A stretch of DNA of 38,192 nt from Verrucomicrobiales bacterium (GCA_028281705.1 JANQJH010000260.1:1-38192); one strand, 5' to 3'; positions 1-9,807 are shown, numbered from the stretch's first letter. The notes: generated by a model from the sequence alone, not told the origin. Made by a program: numbers and translations.

Positions 1-165
1 ACTGATCGTGGCGAATTTTTCTAAGACTGCCCGAGGCGTCAGCCCTTGGCCAATTTTGCGCAGCAACTGCCGTAGGGCCACATGATGGCAGTAACCTAGT
101 GTCCAAAGCCCTTCGTTTGGACGGCTACTCCCGAAATCATCTTCAAAAAAGATCGACGATGTCAT
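1..165 (-). pseudogene. C-terminal fragment of an IS4-superfamily (IS1634-like) transposase, runs off the left edge
   Basis: On the minus strand an open frame begins with ATG at 165 and continues to the window edge without a stop. It includes the stretch ALRQLLRKIGQGLTPRAVLE followed by KFATI, which resembles the end of large DDE transposases of the IS1634-like type, where such a segment precedes a C-terminal tail. No catalytic part is present, so this is the 3' part of a gene whose 5' part is missing. An N-terminal piece of what looks like the same family lies at 8868-9170 in the same orientation. The family call is from remembered motif similarity and is moderate. Confidence 0.5.
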
Positions 166-294
166 TTCTTAAACGAATTAGGGCACTAGACAGTTTTAGT
201 ATCTGAGCATGATAGAGAATGGTTAGTTGCCAAATTTGCAATTGTTGAGGTGCCCTTTCATCCTGGCAAGCACGCGAAAATGCGTGAATGAGAA

Positions 295-3200
295 ATGAAG
301 CGATTCCTTGCCCGCCTGACCGTTGTCTCCCTCGTTTTCGGGGCCCTGGCGTCCCTAATGCAAACTCAAGCCCAGGAGCCTCTGCCTTATGAGGCCGCTT
401 TTGAGATCGATGATGGTTTCCGGATGGGCGATGTCGATGGCCAACGCGGTTTCTCCGTCGTCCGCGGCCAAGCCCAAGTCGTTCCTGACGAAGGCGTTGA
501 GGGCTCTGACAGTCTCAAGCTGCTGCCCTCGCGCCCCTTTGGCATCGTCCAGTTGAGCATTGATGCCGGCTTGGATGACGCCGGCAGCCCGGATAGGGTG
601 GTGCACACCGATTTCATGGTCCGTCCCGGCGCCGTGGAGGCCGCCGAGGGCGATCAGTTCGCCGATGTCGAGGGCAGCCTCACCGGCTTCTTCAAGATTG
701 ACGACCTGGGCGAACTCCACATCTACGACGGCGGTGACGCTGATGCCGCGGGACAATGGCTGCCGTCCGGCGTCCGTTTCGAGCTCGACGAGGCCGGGCA
801 GGCCGTCAACTGGATCCGGCTTTCCTTTCGCCAGGACTTCGAGCGTGGACTCTGGGATGTTGCCATCAACGGCGAGATCTTCCGTGCCAATCTGGCCATG
901 GCCGAGCAGGCCCAGACCCTGGAAAAGATCGAGTTCATCGGCCAGAGCCGTCAACCGCTCTACGTGGACAACGTGCGCGTCAGCCGCGAGGCCACAGCAT
1001 TCGCCGACGCCGACCGCGACGGCATGCCGGATTTCTGGGAGGTCGAGCAGGGTTTGACTGAGGAAGATGGCCGCGATGGCGACAAGGACGGGGACGGTCT
1101 GACCAATATCGAGGAACTCGTTCTTCAGACCAAAGCCCACGAGGCCGATACCGATGGCGACGGTTCCAACGACGGCGATGAGTACGCCTCGGGCACCGAT
1201 CCCAGGGTGGGTGTGGATGCGCCCGAGGAGGCGGCGCTGTCCTGGCCCGGAGCGGGCGGGCTCTCGCTCAATGTCTCACCCTATGGGAGCGGCTATCACA
1301 TGCTCACCGTTTCCTGGAGTAGCTACACGGAATGGAAGATCTGGGTCTACAACAGCTGGGATTATCCTTACGTGTACCGATACATGACCGGGGAGTCCAT
1401 CGGGCAGGGGAGCTCCAATTGGACTGGCGGCACGGACTATGTCATTTCCGCTACGGGAAACGTTGCCTTCATTTATCTCTGGGCCAAGAACCACATGAGC
1501 GGCGGCACAGAGAACTCGGTCCTTTTTAAAGTGAACTCCGGAAGTGGCGGTTCGGTTCTTAGCTCGGGAAGCAGTCTGGGCGGAGGAAACCTGGGTTCCG
1601 AGGAAGCTGCCGAAGAAGCCCTGGACGATTACTGTGACTTTTGCGCCGACTATATGAGTGATAGCGATTGCGATCAGATCAATGTCGGCAGCATCAAGTT
1701 CAGCGTGGGTGTAGGGAAGACGCAGTTCGGGCGCCGTTCGCATGCCCTCGTGGTCCACGAGCAAGGGATCACAGAGCGCTCCTTCTCGCGGGAATCCATC
1801 CACCTAACCAATCCAGAGGATCTCGACGTCGGGCGAAGCATTCCCCGCCCGAAATCCGATCGCGGATTTGTCCCGATTTCCAAAAAAACGGAGCCCCTGC
1901 TCGACTGGGTCAGGACGGACACCCGTTTTGTCAAACTCAACGACATTGTTGGAGGCTATGAGATTCGCAAGTATGCCCTGGATCAGGTCAGCGCAGACAA
2001 CGAACCCACGGGCGATCCCTATGTCGCCATGCGGGTCTATAACCCTGATTATCCGCTTCTGCACGCCGACCACCGGCGTTTGATCATGGAGAAAGCGGAG
2101 GCCGGCCGGACCTCGGTGCACGAATACCGTTATTCGGTGGATGCCGCCTCGGGCCGGGAAACCTGGGAACTGTTTGAGGGCGCCCCCGGCACGCACGTGA
2201 CCCAACCGCTGCGTCTGCGCCGCCTGGTGATCGAAGACCCCGATGCGGCAAATCGCGGCGATTACACCGAGACGCGCACGGTGCATCACTGGAACGCGCA
2301 ATTGGGTGAGCTTGCCCTCGATAGCAAGACGCGGGAGACCTTTCGGCGTTTCCCGTATGGCGCGCGCAAGATCAGCCGGGTGGCCGATCCCGATGGCGAG
2401 GCCCTCACGGTTTCACTGCAATACTACGATGCCGAGGAAAGCGAGTTTCCGGTCACTGGCCGCGTCAAGACCATTCAGTGGGCCGATGGCGATTGGGAAT
2501 ACTACGTCTACGACGAGCAGGGGCGCGAAACGGAAATCTATCGGCCGGCGGGCAACACCCCGCTTCCTCAAGGAAAACCCGAGGGAGGCGTGGGCTACGA
2601 ATCGGCCGTCATCGACTATGACGGGCCAGGCTATCAGTTGAAACGGACGCGTTACCTGGATGGCCACCCGGTGAAGGTCACCTATCAGCGGTGGGACAAG
2701 AACGACATGCAACAGGACCGCCAATTGGTGGAGATCGAAGCCGCCACGGTCACTTCAGGACCGGACGATCCGGCGAACCACGTCACCGTCAGTCGCGAAG
2801 AGGCCGTGACGCGCCGTCCCGTGCATCGTTCCCATCCGGATGGCAGCACGGTCGACTATCGCTATGAACTGATGGGAGCTGATGAACGCAGCACTGTTGA
2901 GCGGCGTGATCGACGTGGCGTGGTCGATAGTATCGAGACCACCTTGCGTCATCCTTCCGGTGCCCTCTTGGAGCGAAAGCGAGTCGATGGCGCCACCGAC
3001 ATCGTCACCGCGCATGAAGTCGTGGGAATGGAGGGGCTCGATACCCGCTTCCGCGCCGTGACCACCGTGGACCATGTTTCGAACCAGATCACCCGCCGCT
3101 CGTACAACTGTTGCGGTCTCGAATGGGTCACCCAGGGAGACGGATCGACGACGAAAAACGAATACGACGTCCTTGGCCGTGTCGTTGCCGTGCAAAGCGG

Positions 3201-6200
3201 CTACAAGTCGCCCTTGGAGCCCGGCAATCAGCTGACCGCGGTGCTGTCTGCCGAGCGCTATCATCTCGATGGTCTCGACCGGGCCTTGCTCACCGAGAAC
3301 ACCCTCGACCCCGGGGATGCCCCGCCGCTGGCGCCCGCTACCGAGCGCTACGACCTTGCCGGGCGAGTCGTGGAATCCGTCTCTACTTCCGGTGTGGCCA
3401 CACGCTCCAAGACCGTCATGCTTCCCGAGGGAGGGCGCGTGGAACTCACCAGTCTACCCCGGAGCGGTCACGACAACCGCCATCGCATCACGGCGCGCCA
3501 GTTCCGTGCCGACGGCCGTTTATATTGCGAGCGGACCTATGCTTCCAGTGAGCCCTTTGGCCTGGAACCGGATCCCCGCACCACGGTCAGCCATCGCGTG
3601 CATCAGGAGGGCATTGATGCCAAAGGCCGCTACAGCGAGGTCATCGATATCGCCAATCTGTTCGATCGTCGCGTGACCCGCACCTATCTCAACGAGCGGG
3701 GACAGACCCGCGAGATCGTCCACGCCTATGGCACGAGCCTGGCGGCGAGCGAACACTTCGAATACAGCCAAGACGGCCAGTTGATCCGAACGGTCGATCC
3801 CGACGGCGTCACCACGCGCTATGGTTACAACGAAAAGGGCCGGCGTTACGTCACGGCGATCGACATGAAGGTCGAGCCCAACGAGCCCGCCGGCCACATC
3901 GACTACGACGTCGATCGCATCACGCGCACCTCCACCGAGCTGGCCACCGATGCCGGAGGACAGCCCATTCGCCGAACCACCACTGAGCGCTTCACCGAAA
4001 GCGGGCCCGTAATCGTTTCCGTGCAGGAACAAGCATTGGATGGCCGTTCGAGCGCCACCATCGAGAACGGCCGCCGTGCTACCCGCCAACGCGTGGAAGG
4101 TGATGGTCCCGGCCGGTGGTCCACGGTGGTCACCCAAGCGGACGGCAGCCACACCATCCAGACGTACGAGAACGGTCGCCTCACGCGCAACGCACGCCAC
4201 GGCTCCGATGGCGCTCTCATCTCGTGGAAAGGGCAGACTTACGATGGGTATGGCCGCGTTTCCGGGATGACGGACGGCCGCACGGGCACGACGACCTTTC
4301 ACTACGACGAGCGTGGCCGCCGATGGAAGATCAGCGCACCGAATCCCGCCACGGGATCGAGTGTCGAGGGCACATTGGACACCATTATTCACTACGATGC
4401 TCTGGGGCGAGCCACTCGCACCACCAAACCTGGTGGAGGGGAAGTGCACCAGGTTTTCAACGCCAACGGGACCCTGCACGGCACGCATGGCCATCACACG
4501 ACCGATGTGAACTACCGCTACAACGGCCGCGGGCAGCGGACACACCTGATCACTTACTACGGAGCGGACAACCAGCCGGCAGAAACCCGGTGGTCCTACA
4601 ACCCACGCGGCCAATTGGCCTTCAAACAAGACGCCCATGGCAAGCGCGCCCACTACACCTACACCCCCGCTGGCAAGTTGAAGACCCGCACCTGGGCACG
4701 AGGTGTGACGACCACCTATCACTACGATGAAGACAATCGCCACGACCTACGAGCGGTCGACTACAGCGACGGCACACCGGACGTCCACTTCACCTACAAT
4801 CGATTGGGCCAAAAATGGTCGGTTCAAGACGCCGGAGGTATCACGACCTACTCCTATCGCCCAGAAGCACCCACCGAATTGCGCTCCGAGACCAGTGGCG
4901 AGAATCTTTACGCCGAGGCCAAAACCCTGACGTATCTCCAAGACGGCTTCGGCCGCCCGGGCGGCTTCCAAATCGGAACGGAAGAGGATCCGGATCAGGA
5001 CTACGCCCTAGGGTTAGGTTTCGACAATGCGAGTCGACTTGAAAGTGTCCACGCTCACGGTTATTGGTTCTACTACGCCTACGAGCCTAACTCCACCACC
5101 GACCGTGTGAAAACCGTGACCGCGCCCTTCGTCAAGCAAACCGAGTTCACTTATGAACACGGGCGCGATACGATTGTCCGTGTGACCAATCGCGTGGGTT
5201 TCAACCCGGACCGGGAGATCGCGCGCTTCGATTACACCAACAACGCCGAGGCCCAGCGCACCGCCCGCACGACCAGTGATGGTGATGCTGGTAACAAGTT
5301 CGAGGATAGGTTCACCTACGATCCGGACACTGGCGGCGTCATTGCTTCCGAACGGGATAACGGCGGGGCTAGTTACGCCTATGCCTACGACAAGATCGGG
5401 AATCGACTGAGCGCCACTGAGAATGGAATGGAGACCCGCTACGAGGCCAACGCGCTTAACCAGTATACCGTAACAGGAGACGAGCATCCGCGTCACGATG
5501 CCGATGGCAACCTCATCGCCAAGGGAGATCGCACCTACGTCTGGGACGGCGAGAATCGCTTGGTCGCCATACGCGAACGCGGCACCTTGGTTGCCGAATA
5601 CACCTACGACCATCAGTCGCGTCGTATCGCCCGCAAGACCCGTGACGGAGTAGATGAGCGTTACCTCTACCAGGGGTGGAATCTGATCGCGGTCTATCGG
5701 CCCGACGAGTCTGAGCCGACGGAGACCTTCACCTGGGGCAAGGACCTCAGTGGGAGCCTGCACGGTGCTGGCGGCGTAGGCGGACTTTTGTTCGCCAACA
5801 TGCGGGATCACCAGAGTGATGCCTGGATCTACCACTACGACGCCAATGGAAACGTCACGGTGGTAACCGATCCGAAAGGTGGCGGTTTAGACCGCTACGA
5901 CTACGATCCTTTCGGTAACCTGCTTGGCGCGCCGCAGCTTCCCAAGAATCGGTGGCGGTTTAGTACCAAGCCAGCGGATCTAGAGAGCGGCTGGTATTAT
6001 TATGGCAACCGATGCTATGAGCCTATTGGCGGCCGTTGGCCGTGTCGAGATCCCAAAGCTGAGTCCGGGGGAACTAACCTATATGCTTTTGTCTCCAACG
6101 ATTCTACCAACCGCATTGATGTGCTTGGACTTGAGCCATGGCCAATTACTCGAGATGGATACGTAAATGCGATCGATAGCGCGATCAATACGCTATCCGG

Positions 6201-6798
6201 CCTTGGGAACAATTCAATAGCATCAGGTAAGCAGCAAGAGGAAAACAATCAAGCGCCGACAGATTATGGGGCGTACAATACAACGGATAACGGGACTATA
6301 AAGATCTATGGTCGAGAATTCGGAGTCACGGTGTATTATTCTTGCCGGCTAGGAGAAACAAGCATATTAGGCGAAACTGGCATCATTAAAGGGTACTTTG
6401 TAGGTCCAGTCATTGTTAGTTCCATGCCGTCTCTAGATCTAGTGAATCAAGGCACATACGGCGTTACTAATATACCTACCGGGTATTGGAGTCAGAAGAA
6501 ATATGCCAAGCCGGACCATCGAAACTTCAGCTCGACGAGACCTGTCAGCTTTCTGCATACACATTTACTAGAAGTTTGGAGACTTAATACAAGTAGTGGA
6601 CAGTATGAGCAAGAGACATTGCCCGTAGGATTAAGTCATGCTGACGCTCTGGCGGTAGCAGGAACACCAGCCGCGGGGACGCCGATTTTTGCGGTTGAGG
6701 TTGACGGAAATACATACTTCAACGACCCCTCAGATATCGAGAACGACCACAAATACAAGCCGAAGCTTCCGCCTTCGTCAGGCTACCCGGATCTGTAA
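295..6798 (+). CDS. Giant secreted RHS/YD-repeat protein with a polymorphic C-terminal tip
   Basis: 2167 residues. Residues 1-26 form a signal peptide ending near QTQA. Residues about 30-235 look like a beta-sandwich (LamG/concanavalin-like) domain. Residues about 238-304 are acidic thrombospondin-type-3-like calcium repeats (DADRDGMPDFW, DKDGDGLTN, DTDGDGSNDGDE). From about residue 560 to 1945 are many YD/RHS repeats such as YDVLGRV, YDERGR, YNPRGQLA and YDPFGNLLG. The RHS core ends in GWYYYGNRCYEPIGGRWPCRDP and then LYAFVSNDSTNRIDVLGL. RHS proteins form a shell that encloses a variable C-terminal domain, often a toxin. Here the last roughly 220 residues follow the core and are encoded by visibly more AT-rich DNA. 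They contain HTH and, 23 residues later, SHAD, resembling the metal-binding pattern of JAB/JAMM or DUF4329-type domains. The ATG at 295 is followed directly by the signal peptide. A GTG-started gene begins 15 bases after the stop, suggesting co-transcription. The toxin role is inferred. Confidence 0.9.
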   Translation: MKRFLARLTVVSLVFGALASLMQTQAQEPLPYEAAFEIDDGFRMGDVDGQRGFSVVRGQAQVVPDEGVEGSDSLKLLPSRPFGIVQLSIDAGLDDAGSPDRVVHTDFMVRPGAVEAAEGDQFADVEGSLTGFFKIDDLGELHIYDGGDADAAGQWLPSGVRFELDEAGQAVNWIRLSFRQDFERGLWDVAINGEIFRANLAMAEQAQTLEKIEFIGQSRQPLYVDNVRVSREATAFADADRDGMPDFWEVEQGLTEEDGRDGDKDGDGLTNIEELVLQTKAHEADTDGDGSNDGDEYASGTDPRVGVDAPEEAALSWPGAGGLSLNVSPYGSGYHMLTVSWSSYTEWKIWVYNSWDYPYVYRYMTGESIGQGSSNWTGGTDYVISATGNVAFIYLWAKNHMSGGTENSVLFKVNSGSGGSVLSSGSSLGGGNLGSEEAAEEALDDYCDFCADYMSDSDCDQINVGSIKFSVGVGKTQFGRRSHALVVHEQGITERSFSRESIHLTNPEDLDVGRSIPRPKSDRGFVPISKKTEPLLDWVRTDTRFVKLNDIVGGYEIRKYALDQVSADNEPTGDPYVAMRVYNPDYPLLHADHRRLIMEKAEAGRTSVHEYRYSVDAASGRETWELFEGAPGTHVTQPLRLRRLVIEDPDAANRGDYTETRTVHHWNAQLGELALDSKTRETFRRFPYGARKISRVADPDGEALTVSLQYYDAEESEFPVTGRVKTIQWADGDWEYYVYDEQGRETEIYRPAGNTPLPQGKPEGGVGYESAVIDYDGPGYQLKRTRYLDGHPVKVTYQRWDKNDMQQDRQLVEIEAATVTSGPDDPANHVTVSREEAVTRRPVHRSHPDGSTVDYRYELMGADERSTVERRDRRGVVDSIETTLRHPSGALLERKRVDGATDIVTAHEVVGMEGLDTRFRAVTTVDHVSNQITRRSYNCCGLEWVTQGDGSTTKNEYDVLGRVVAVQSGYKSPLEPGNQLTAVLSAERYHLDGLDRALLTENTLDPGDAPPLAPATERYDLAGRVVESVSTSGVATRSKTVMLPEGGRVELTSLPRSGHDNRHRITARQFRADGRLYCERTYASSEPFGLEPDPRTTVSHRVHQEGIDAKGRYSEVIDIANLFDRRVTRTYLNERGQTREIVHAYGTSLAASEHFEYSQDGQLIRTVDPDGVTTRYGYNEKGRRYVTAIDMKVEPNEPAGHIDYDVDRITRTSTELATDAGGQPIRRTTTERFTESGPVIVSVQEQALDGRSSATIENGRRATRQRVEGDGPGRWSTVVTQADGSHTIQTYENGRLTRNARHGSDGALISWKGQTYDGYGRVSGMTDGRTGTTTFHYDERGRRWKISAPNPATGSSVEGTLDTIIHYDALGRATRTTKPGGGEVHQVFNANGTLHGTHGHHTTDVNYRYNGRGQRTHLITYYGADNQPAETRWSYNPRGQLAFKQDAHGKRAHYTYTPAGKLKTRTWARGVTTTYHYDEDNRHDLRAVDYSDGTPDVHFTYNRLGQKWSVQDAGGITTYSYRPEAPTELRSETSGENLYAEAKTLTYLQDGFGRPGGFQIGTEEDPDQDYALGLGFDNASRLESVHAHGYWFYYAYEPNSTTDRVKTVTAPFVKQTEFTYEHGRDTIVRVTNRVGFNPDREIARFDYTNNAEAQRTARTTSDGDAGNKFEDRFTYDPDTGGVIASERDNGGASYAYAYDKIGNRLSATENGMETRYEANALNQYTVTGDEHPRHDADGNLIAKGDRTYVWDGENRLVAIRERGTLVAEYTYDHQSRRIARKTRDGVDERYLYQGWNLIAVYRPDESEPTETFTWGKDLSGSLHGAGGVGGLLFANMRDHQSDAWIYHYDANGNVTVVTDPKGGGLDRYDYDPFGNLLGAPQLPKNRWRFSTKPADLESGWYYYGNRCYEPIGGRWPCRDPKAESGGTNLYAFVSNDSTNRIDVLGLEPWPITRDGYVNAIDSAINTLSGLGNNSIASGKQQEENNQAPTDYGAYNTTDNGTIKIYGREFGVTVYYSCRLGETSILGETGIIKGYFVGPVIVSSMPSLDLVNQGTYGVTNIPTGYWSQKKYAKPDHRNFSSTRPVSFLHTHLLEVWRLNTSSGQYEQETLPVGLSHADALAVAGTPAAGTPIFAVEVDGNTYFNDPSDIENDHKYKPKLPPSSGYPDL

Positions 6799-6813
6799 AA
6801 CTGAGCTAGTAAA

Positions 6814-7452
6814 GTGAAACTAATAATTGCTGTTAACGCATGTTGCGCGATTTCAATGCTTGCGACTCAAAGCGCTGAAGTTGAGATCGATCACCTCATT
6901 CCTTCCGAGAGTCTTGTTTGGACGAACAGCCGCCTTCTGAAAATCGCCGAGAAGGCTGGGGAGTTGATATTGCCTAAGGATTGCCTGTTGTCTTACATCG
7001 TAATTGGCCCAAAGCAATCTCATGGAGTGGCATTGATCGAGGAGGAGGGGCGTTACGTACTTGTAGCGCGTGAAGTGGGTGGGCCGATTCGCTTGCGGGA
7101 TGCGGTGGAGAGTGATGTGTTGGGGGATTATCGAATGGTGATTCCGGAAGGATTGGCCGTCGAGCTTCGGGCGTATTGGAGGGATCTTCTTCTAGGGGTG
7201 CGCTATCCCGAGTCAGGAGAACTCGCCATGGAAGTTGGAGGGGCAATGATCTATTTTGCCTGCCGGATCCGGGAGGGAGGTCGCTTGCAAGCTAAATTGC
7301 CTCCGATGCATGGATTGAGAGAAAATGGAGAGGTGCTGCGGTTCTCCAGAACGGCGGCACGTCTACTGTCGATGGTCAGAAAAGACGGCGGGGAACGTGA
7401 TCGGGTTTGTCGTAAGCTCGAGGGGGAGTTGAGGTCTAGAGCGAGATCCTGA
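6814..7452 (+). CDS. Small secreted protein of unknown family, candidate immunity partner of the RHS tip (copy 1)
   Basis: 212 residues, starting with GTG only 15 bases after the RHS stop. The first 20 or so residues (MKLIIAVNACCAISMLATQS) look like a short signal peptide, so the product probably acts outside the cytoplasm. I do not recognise a named domain. It is clearly related to the next gene: both share IDHLIP near the mature N-terminus, LLSY-VI, Y-LVAR, an IPE-LA-L---W---LL--RY block, IYF-C, L-A-LP and GEV-RF-R-AA. Position immediately after an RHS gene is the usual place for an immunity gene, and tandem related immunity genes are common in such loci. That role is inferred from position only; a chaperone or a secreted accessory protein is also possible. 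Confidence 0.75.
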   Translation: MKLIIAVNACCAISMLATQSAEVEIDHLIPSESLVWTNSRLLKIAEKAGELILPKDCLLSYIVIGPKQSHGVALIEEEGRYVLVAREVGGPIRLRDAVESDVLGDYRMVIPEGLAVELRAYWRDLLLGVRYPESGELAMEVGGAMIYFACRIREGGRLQAKLPPMHGLRENGEVLRFSRTAARLLSMVRKDGGERDRVCRKLEGELRSRARS

Positions 7453-7516
7453 GCTGAGAATCGTCAATGCGCGGAGATGTGTATCTATCATGATCACGAC
7501 GAGAGAGAATAGGAAG

Positions 7517-8284
7517 ATGGAGGTTTTGAAGTGGATCCTTTGTGTTGGGGCCATTTGTCTGCCGATTGCCTACGGAGGAGATAAGGGGATTGATCACCTC
7601 ATCCCTGCCGAGGGAGTTTTTTCAGCGCGGGAGGCGGCGCTGGATACGGTCTTGGAGGCTCGCCAACGGTTGCTGCCTTGGAACCCGAGGAGCGGTGAAC
7701 TTTTGTCCTACTTGGTTATTCCTGAGGACGCTGGGCCGTATAGTCTGTCATTAATCGTGAAGCGAGGTTCTTATACTCTGGTGGCGCGAAGGATCGTCGA
7801 TCCCGTGGGGGAGATTGGAGAGCCGGGGGAAACCGGCGACGACGTCAGCGATAAGGTAAATGAAAGGAGAGGAAGAACTGAGCTGATCGAGCGGCAGATG
7901 GCGATCCCGGAAGAATTGGCGTTGAGATTGCACGAACTATGGAAGGTGATGCTTCTCAAGGCGCGATATTCGCCTGAGGAGATGCTCATAGGGGAACATG
8001 ACCTCTATCCGATCATTTACTTCAAGTGTATCACGGGGAGCCCGCCGATCTTGCACGCCAGGTTGCCTCGGAAAACGGCCCGGCGAGCGGACGGCGAGGT
8101 ATCACGTTTTGCCAGGATTGCAGCACATACCGAAGCCATGGTTTCACGAGAAGGTAAGGCACGTCGCCAGATGCTGAAAGAACTGGAGAATTTGCTCGAT
8201 GCCCATCGTAACGAAATTGCTTCAGGGGAGCACAGAGCATCGAGTGTAGAACGACAATTGGAAATCCTCGGTAGCGACAACTAA
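7517..8284 (+). CDS. Small secreted protein of unknown family, candidate immunity partner (copy 2)
   Basis: About 255 residues from the ATG at 7517; an in-frame ATG at 7490 would add nine residues. I prefer 7517 because it is preceded by the purine-rich AGAGAGAATAGGAAG and places a signal peptide (MEVLKWILCVGAICLPIAYG) at the very start. The mature part begins with GIDHLIPAEG and follows the same conserved blocks as the preceding gene (LLSYLVI, YTLVARRI, IPEELALRLHELW, IYFKC, LHARLP, GEVSRFARIAA). It carries an extra acidic insertion around residues 100-125 and a longer basic, probably helical C-terminus. The two genes are therefore diverged tandem duplicates. Function is unknown; immunity or accessory function for the RHS protein is inferred from location. 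Confidence 0.75.
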   Translation: MEVLKWILCVGAICLPIAYGGDKGIDHLIPAEGVFSAREAALDTVLEARQRLLPWNPRSGELLSYLVIPEDAGPYSLSLIVKRGSYTLVARRIVDPVGEIGEPGETGDDVSDKVNERRGRTELIERQMAIPEELALRLHELWKVMLLKARYSPEEMLIGEHDLYPIIYFKCITGSPPILHARLPRKTARRADGEVSRFARIAAHTEAMVSREGKARRQMLKELENLLDAHRNEIASGEHRASSVERQLEILGSDN

Positions 8285-8443
8285 AATTCCCCGCTTTTTT
8301 AAGGGGGCGGCGTTGGGGTGCTTGGGCGAGGTGCTGGGCAATGATCAACGCCGTTCGTTTGTGACAGACCGCTCTACAACGGAAGTAGATGAAAGAGATG
8401 TTCTGTTTTGGTTGGGGGAAGAAGATGTTCGATAGGTGCGACG

Positions 8444-8830
8444 CTACTGGCCGTTTTTTCGTAGGCGTTCACGCAACGCCCGTAACTGCAGGATGGCGGC
8501 TTGCTAGGCGGCGTCATCCCATTCTGAGAGGTGTGGCAACAGCTCCTGCCTGTTGGCCTGTTTGTGGGGAGTTGATGGGGATGGCTTGAGGCTGACGGTT
8601 GTCTGGGCTTGGAGATCGAGCACTTGGTAGTTCGGTTTGTGATAGGCGACGAGCTGAGCCTCGACGAGTTCACTGCGAGCCTAGCGTAGCTGGAAGGTGT
8701 CTATTTTCAGCATGCCGCAGAGGCTGCGGTCGTTGTAGTAGCTGATGCCGTGCCGGTTGCCTACAGTAACGAGAACGAGGTAGAGGGCGAGGGATCTGGC
8801 ATGGCAATGGCGAAAGTGGCCGTTTCTGAT
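8444..8830 (-). pseudogene. Broken helix-turn-helix-like protein of the type found beside insertion sequences
   Basis: In one minus-strand frame the translation reads LALYLVLVTVGNRHGISYYN, then DRSLCGMLKIDTFQL, an in-frame TAG at 8681-8683, and continues ARSELVEAQLVAYHKPNYQV. A second stop lies at 8504-8506, with a further in-frame stretch ending at 8444. The pattern (hydrophobic helix, GISYY, short helices, LI--DLIA, FQVL) matches small IS-associated hypothetical proteins that I know by pattern only. With two stops in frame and no clear start it is treated as decayed. It directly follows the transposase fragment at 8868-9170. Confidence 0.5.
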
Positions 8831-8867
8831 GAGACGTGGATCGAGCCAGCTGAAGGGCTGAGAGGGG

Positions 8868-9170
8868 CGGCCGGTGTAAGCCCAATTCGCTGAGCTTAAC
8901 CTTGAGGCCATCGATGCCTCGGCTTTCCAATCCTTCGGGAGGCTGGCAATCTTGGGGAAAGAGAGCGACTTGCCGAGGAATGTCGGAGCCATGCTCGTAA
9001 GCTTCGAGCATTTTGCACCGGGAGGCCTTTTGGGAATCGTTGATTTCTCCGAGATAGAGGACCTGGCGCTGAGCCATCTTGCCACCGCGCAGACGATGGT
9101 TCACGACGACGCTCCAATAACGATGAACGGACCCGTCCTTCCTTCGTTTGTAGTAGCAGCGCAGAAACAT
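8868..9170 (-). pseudogene. N-terminal fragment of an IS4-superfamily (IS1634-like) transposase
   Basis: An ATG at 9170 opens a frame with MFLRCYYKRRKDGSVHRYWS, then RLRGGKMAQRQVLYLGEIND and ELGLHRP. These are characteristic opening segments of large DDE transposases of the IS1634-like group. Homology stops after about 100 residues at ELGLHRP. The frame continues to 8670 but the residues after the break no longer look like transposase. The catalytic DDE domain is absent, so the gene is dead. The C-terminal part of a related gene lies at 1-165 in the same orientation, so the RHS module sits between two pieces of this element type. Confidence 0.65.
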
Positions 9171-9390
9171 GAAACATGATCAGCGCCAAGAATTTGACAC
9201 TGAATAGGAAAGACGAAAGGGGGAGGGTCTTCACTACAAGCCGAAATGGAAGCCCCTACCTAGGGAATCGCGACTTAGAATAAGAAATCTTACGGGAAAA
9301 AAAATTCGGGCTCTCGTGAAGCGTGAAAGTCGGGCTAGCAGGCAGGTTTTTCATTGAAATTATGTTATTTATGGCCAACAGTGGCAAACA

Positions 9391-9807
9391 ATGTGGTGCT
9401 CGGTTCACCAGAGAGGATTCAGTCTCATTGAGATACTGGTCGTGATTTCGATCATCGGCCTCATCGCGGGTATCGCCATCCCTCAAATCTCCAGCTTCCG
9501 CCAAGCCGCCACCGAGGCCAAGGCCATGCGCAACGCCCAGAACCTGGCAGCCGTCTCCTCCCAAGCCAAGGCCGTTGGCATCGATTTCGTCGGTTCCAAC
9601 TCGAGAGCCCAAGCGATTTCCAACGTCATCAGCGGGGCCACCCCCGTCGACGGAAGTTTTGCCGGGGACTATTTCGGTGTCCCCAACATGACCCCCAGCG
9701 AGGCCGTGATCGCCTCCGTCTATCTCAAGATCCAGGATAGCGCCCTGCAGTATTTGCCCGAGGGCGGACAGAGCCCCATCTCCTCTCTCCCCCCAGCAAA
9801 CCAATGA
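9391..9807 (+). CDS. Type II secretion/type IV pilin-like prepilin (pseudopilin)
   Basis: 138 residues. Residues 8-26 give a textbook prepilin leader: a short positively charged leader ending in RG, then FSLIEILVVISIIGLIAGIA. Prepilin peptidase would cleave after Gly9 and methylate the new N-terminal Phe; Glu at position 5 of the mature chain is present. The hydrophobic helix is followed by a small soluble domain ending in a Pro/Ser-rich tail. The length is at the small end for pseudopilins. No pilin assembly genes lie nearby, so it is an orphan; verrucomicrobial genomes often contain many such isolated prepilin genes. It converges on the CotH gene across 159 bases. No strong ribosome-binding site is visible before the ATG. 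Confidence 0.85.
   Translation: MWCSVHQRGFSLIEILVVISIIGLIAGIAIPQISSFRQAATEAKAMRNAQNLAAVSSQAKAVGIDFVGSNSRAQAISNVISGATPVDGSFAGDYFGVPNMTPSEAVIASVYLKIQDSALQYLPEGGQSPISSLPPANQ

Noticed and set aside
355-6248. Long antisense and alternate-frame ORFs across the RHS gene
   Set aside because: They lie opposite or out of frame with a clear RHS coding frame in GC-rich DNA and show no family motifs.
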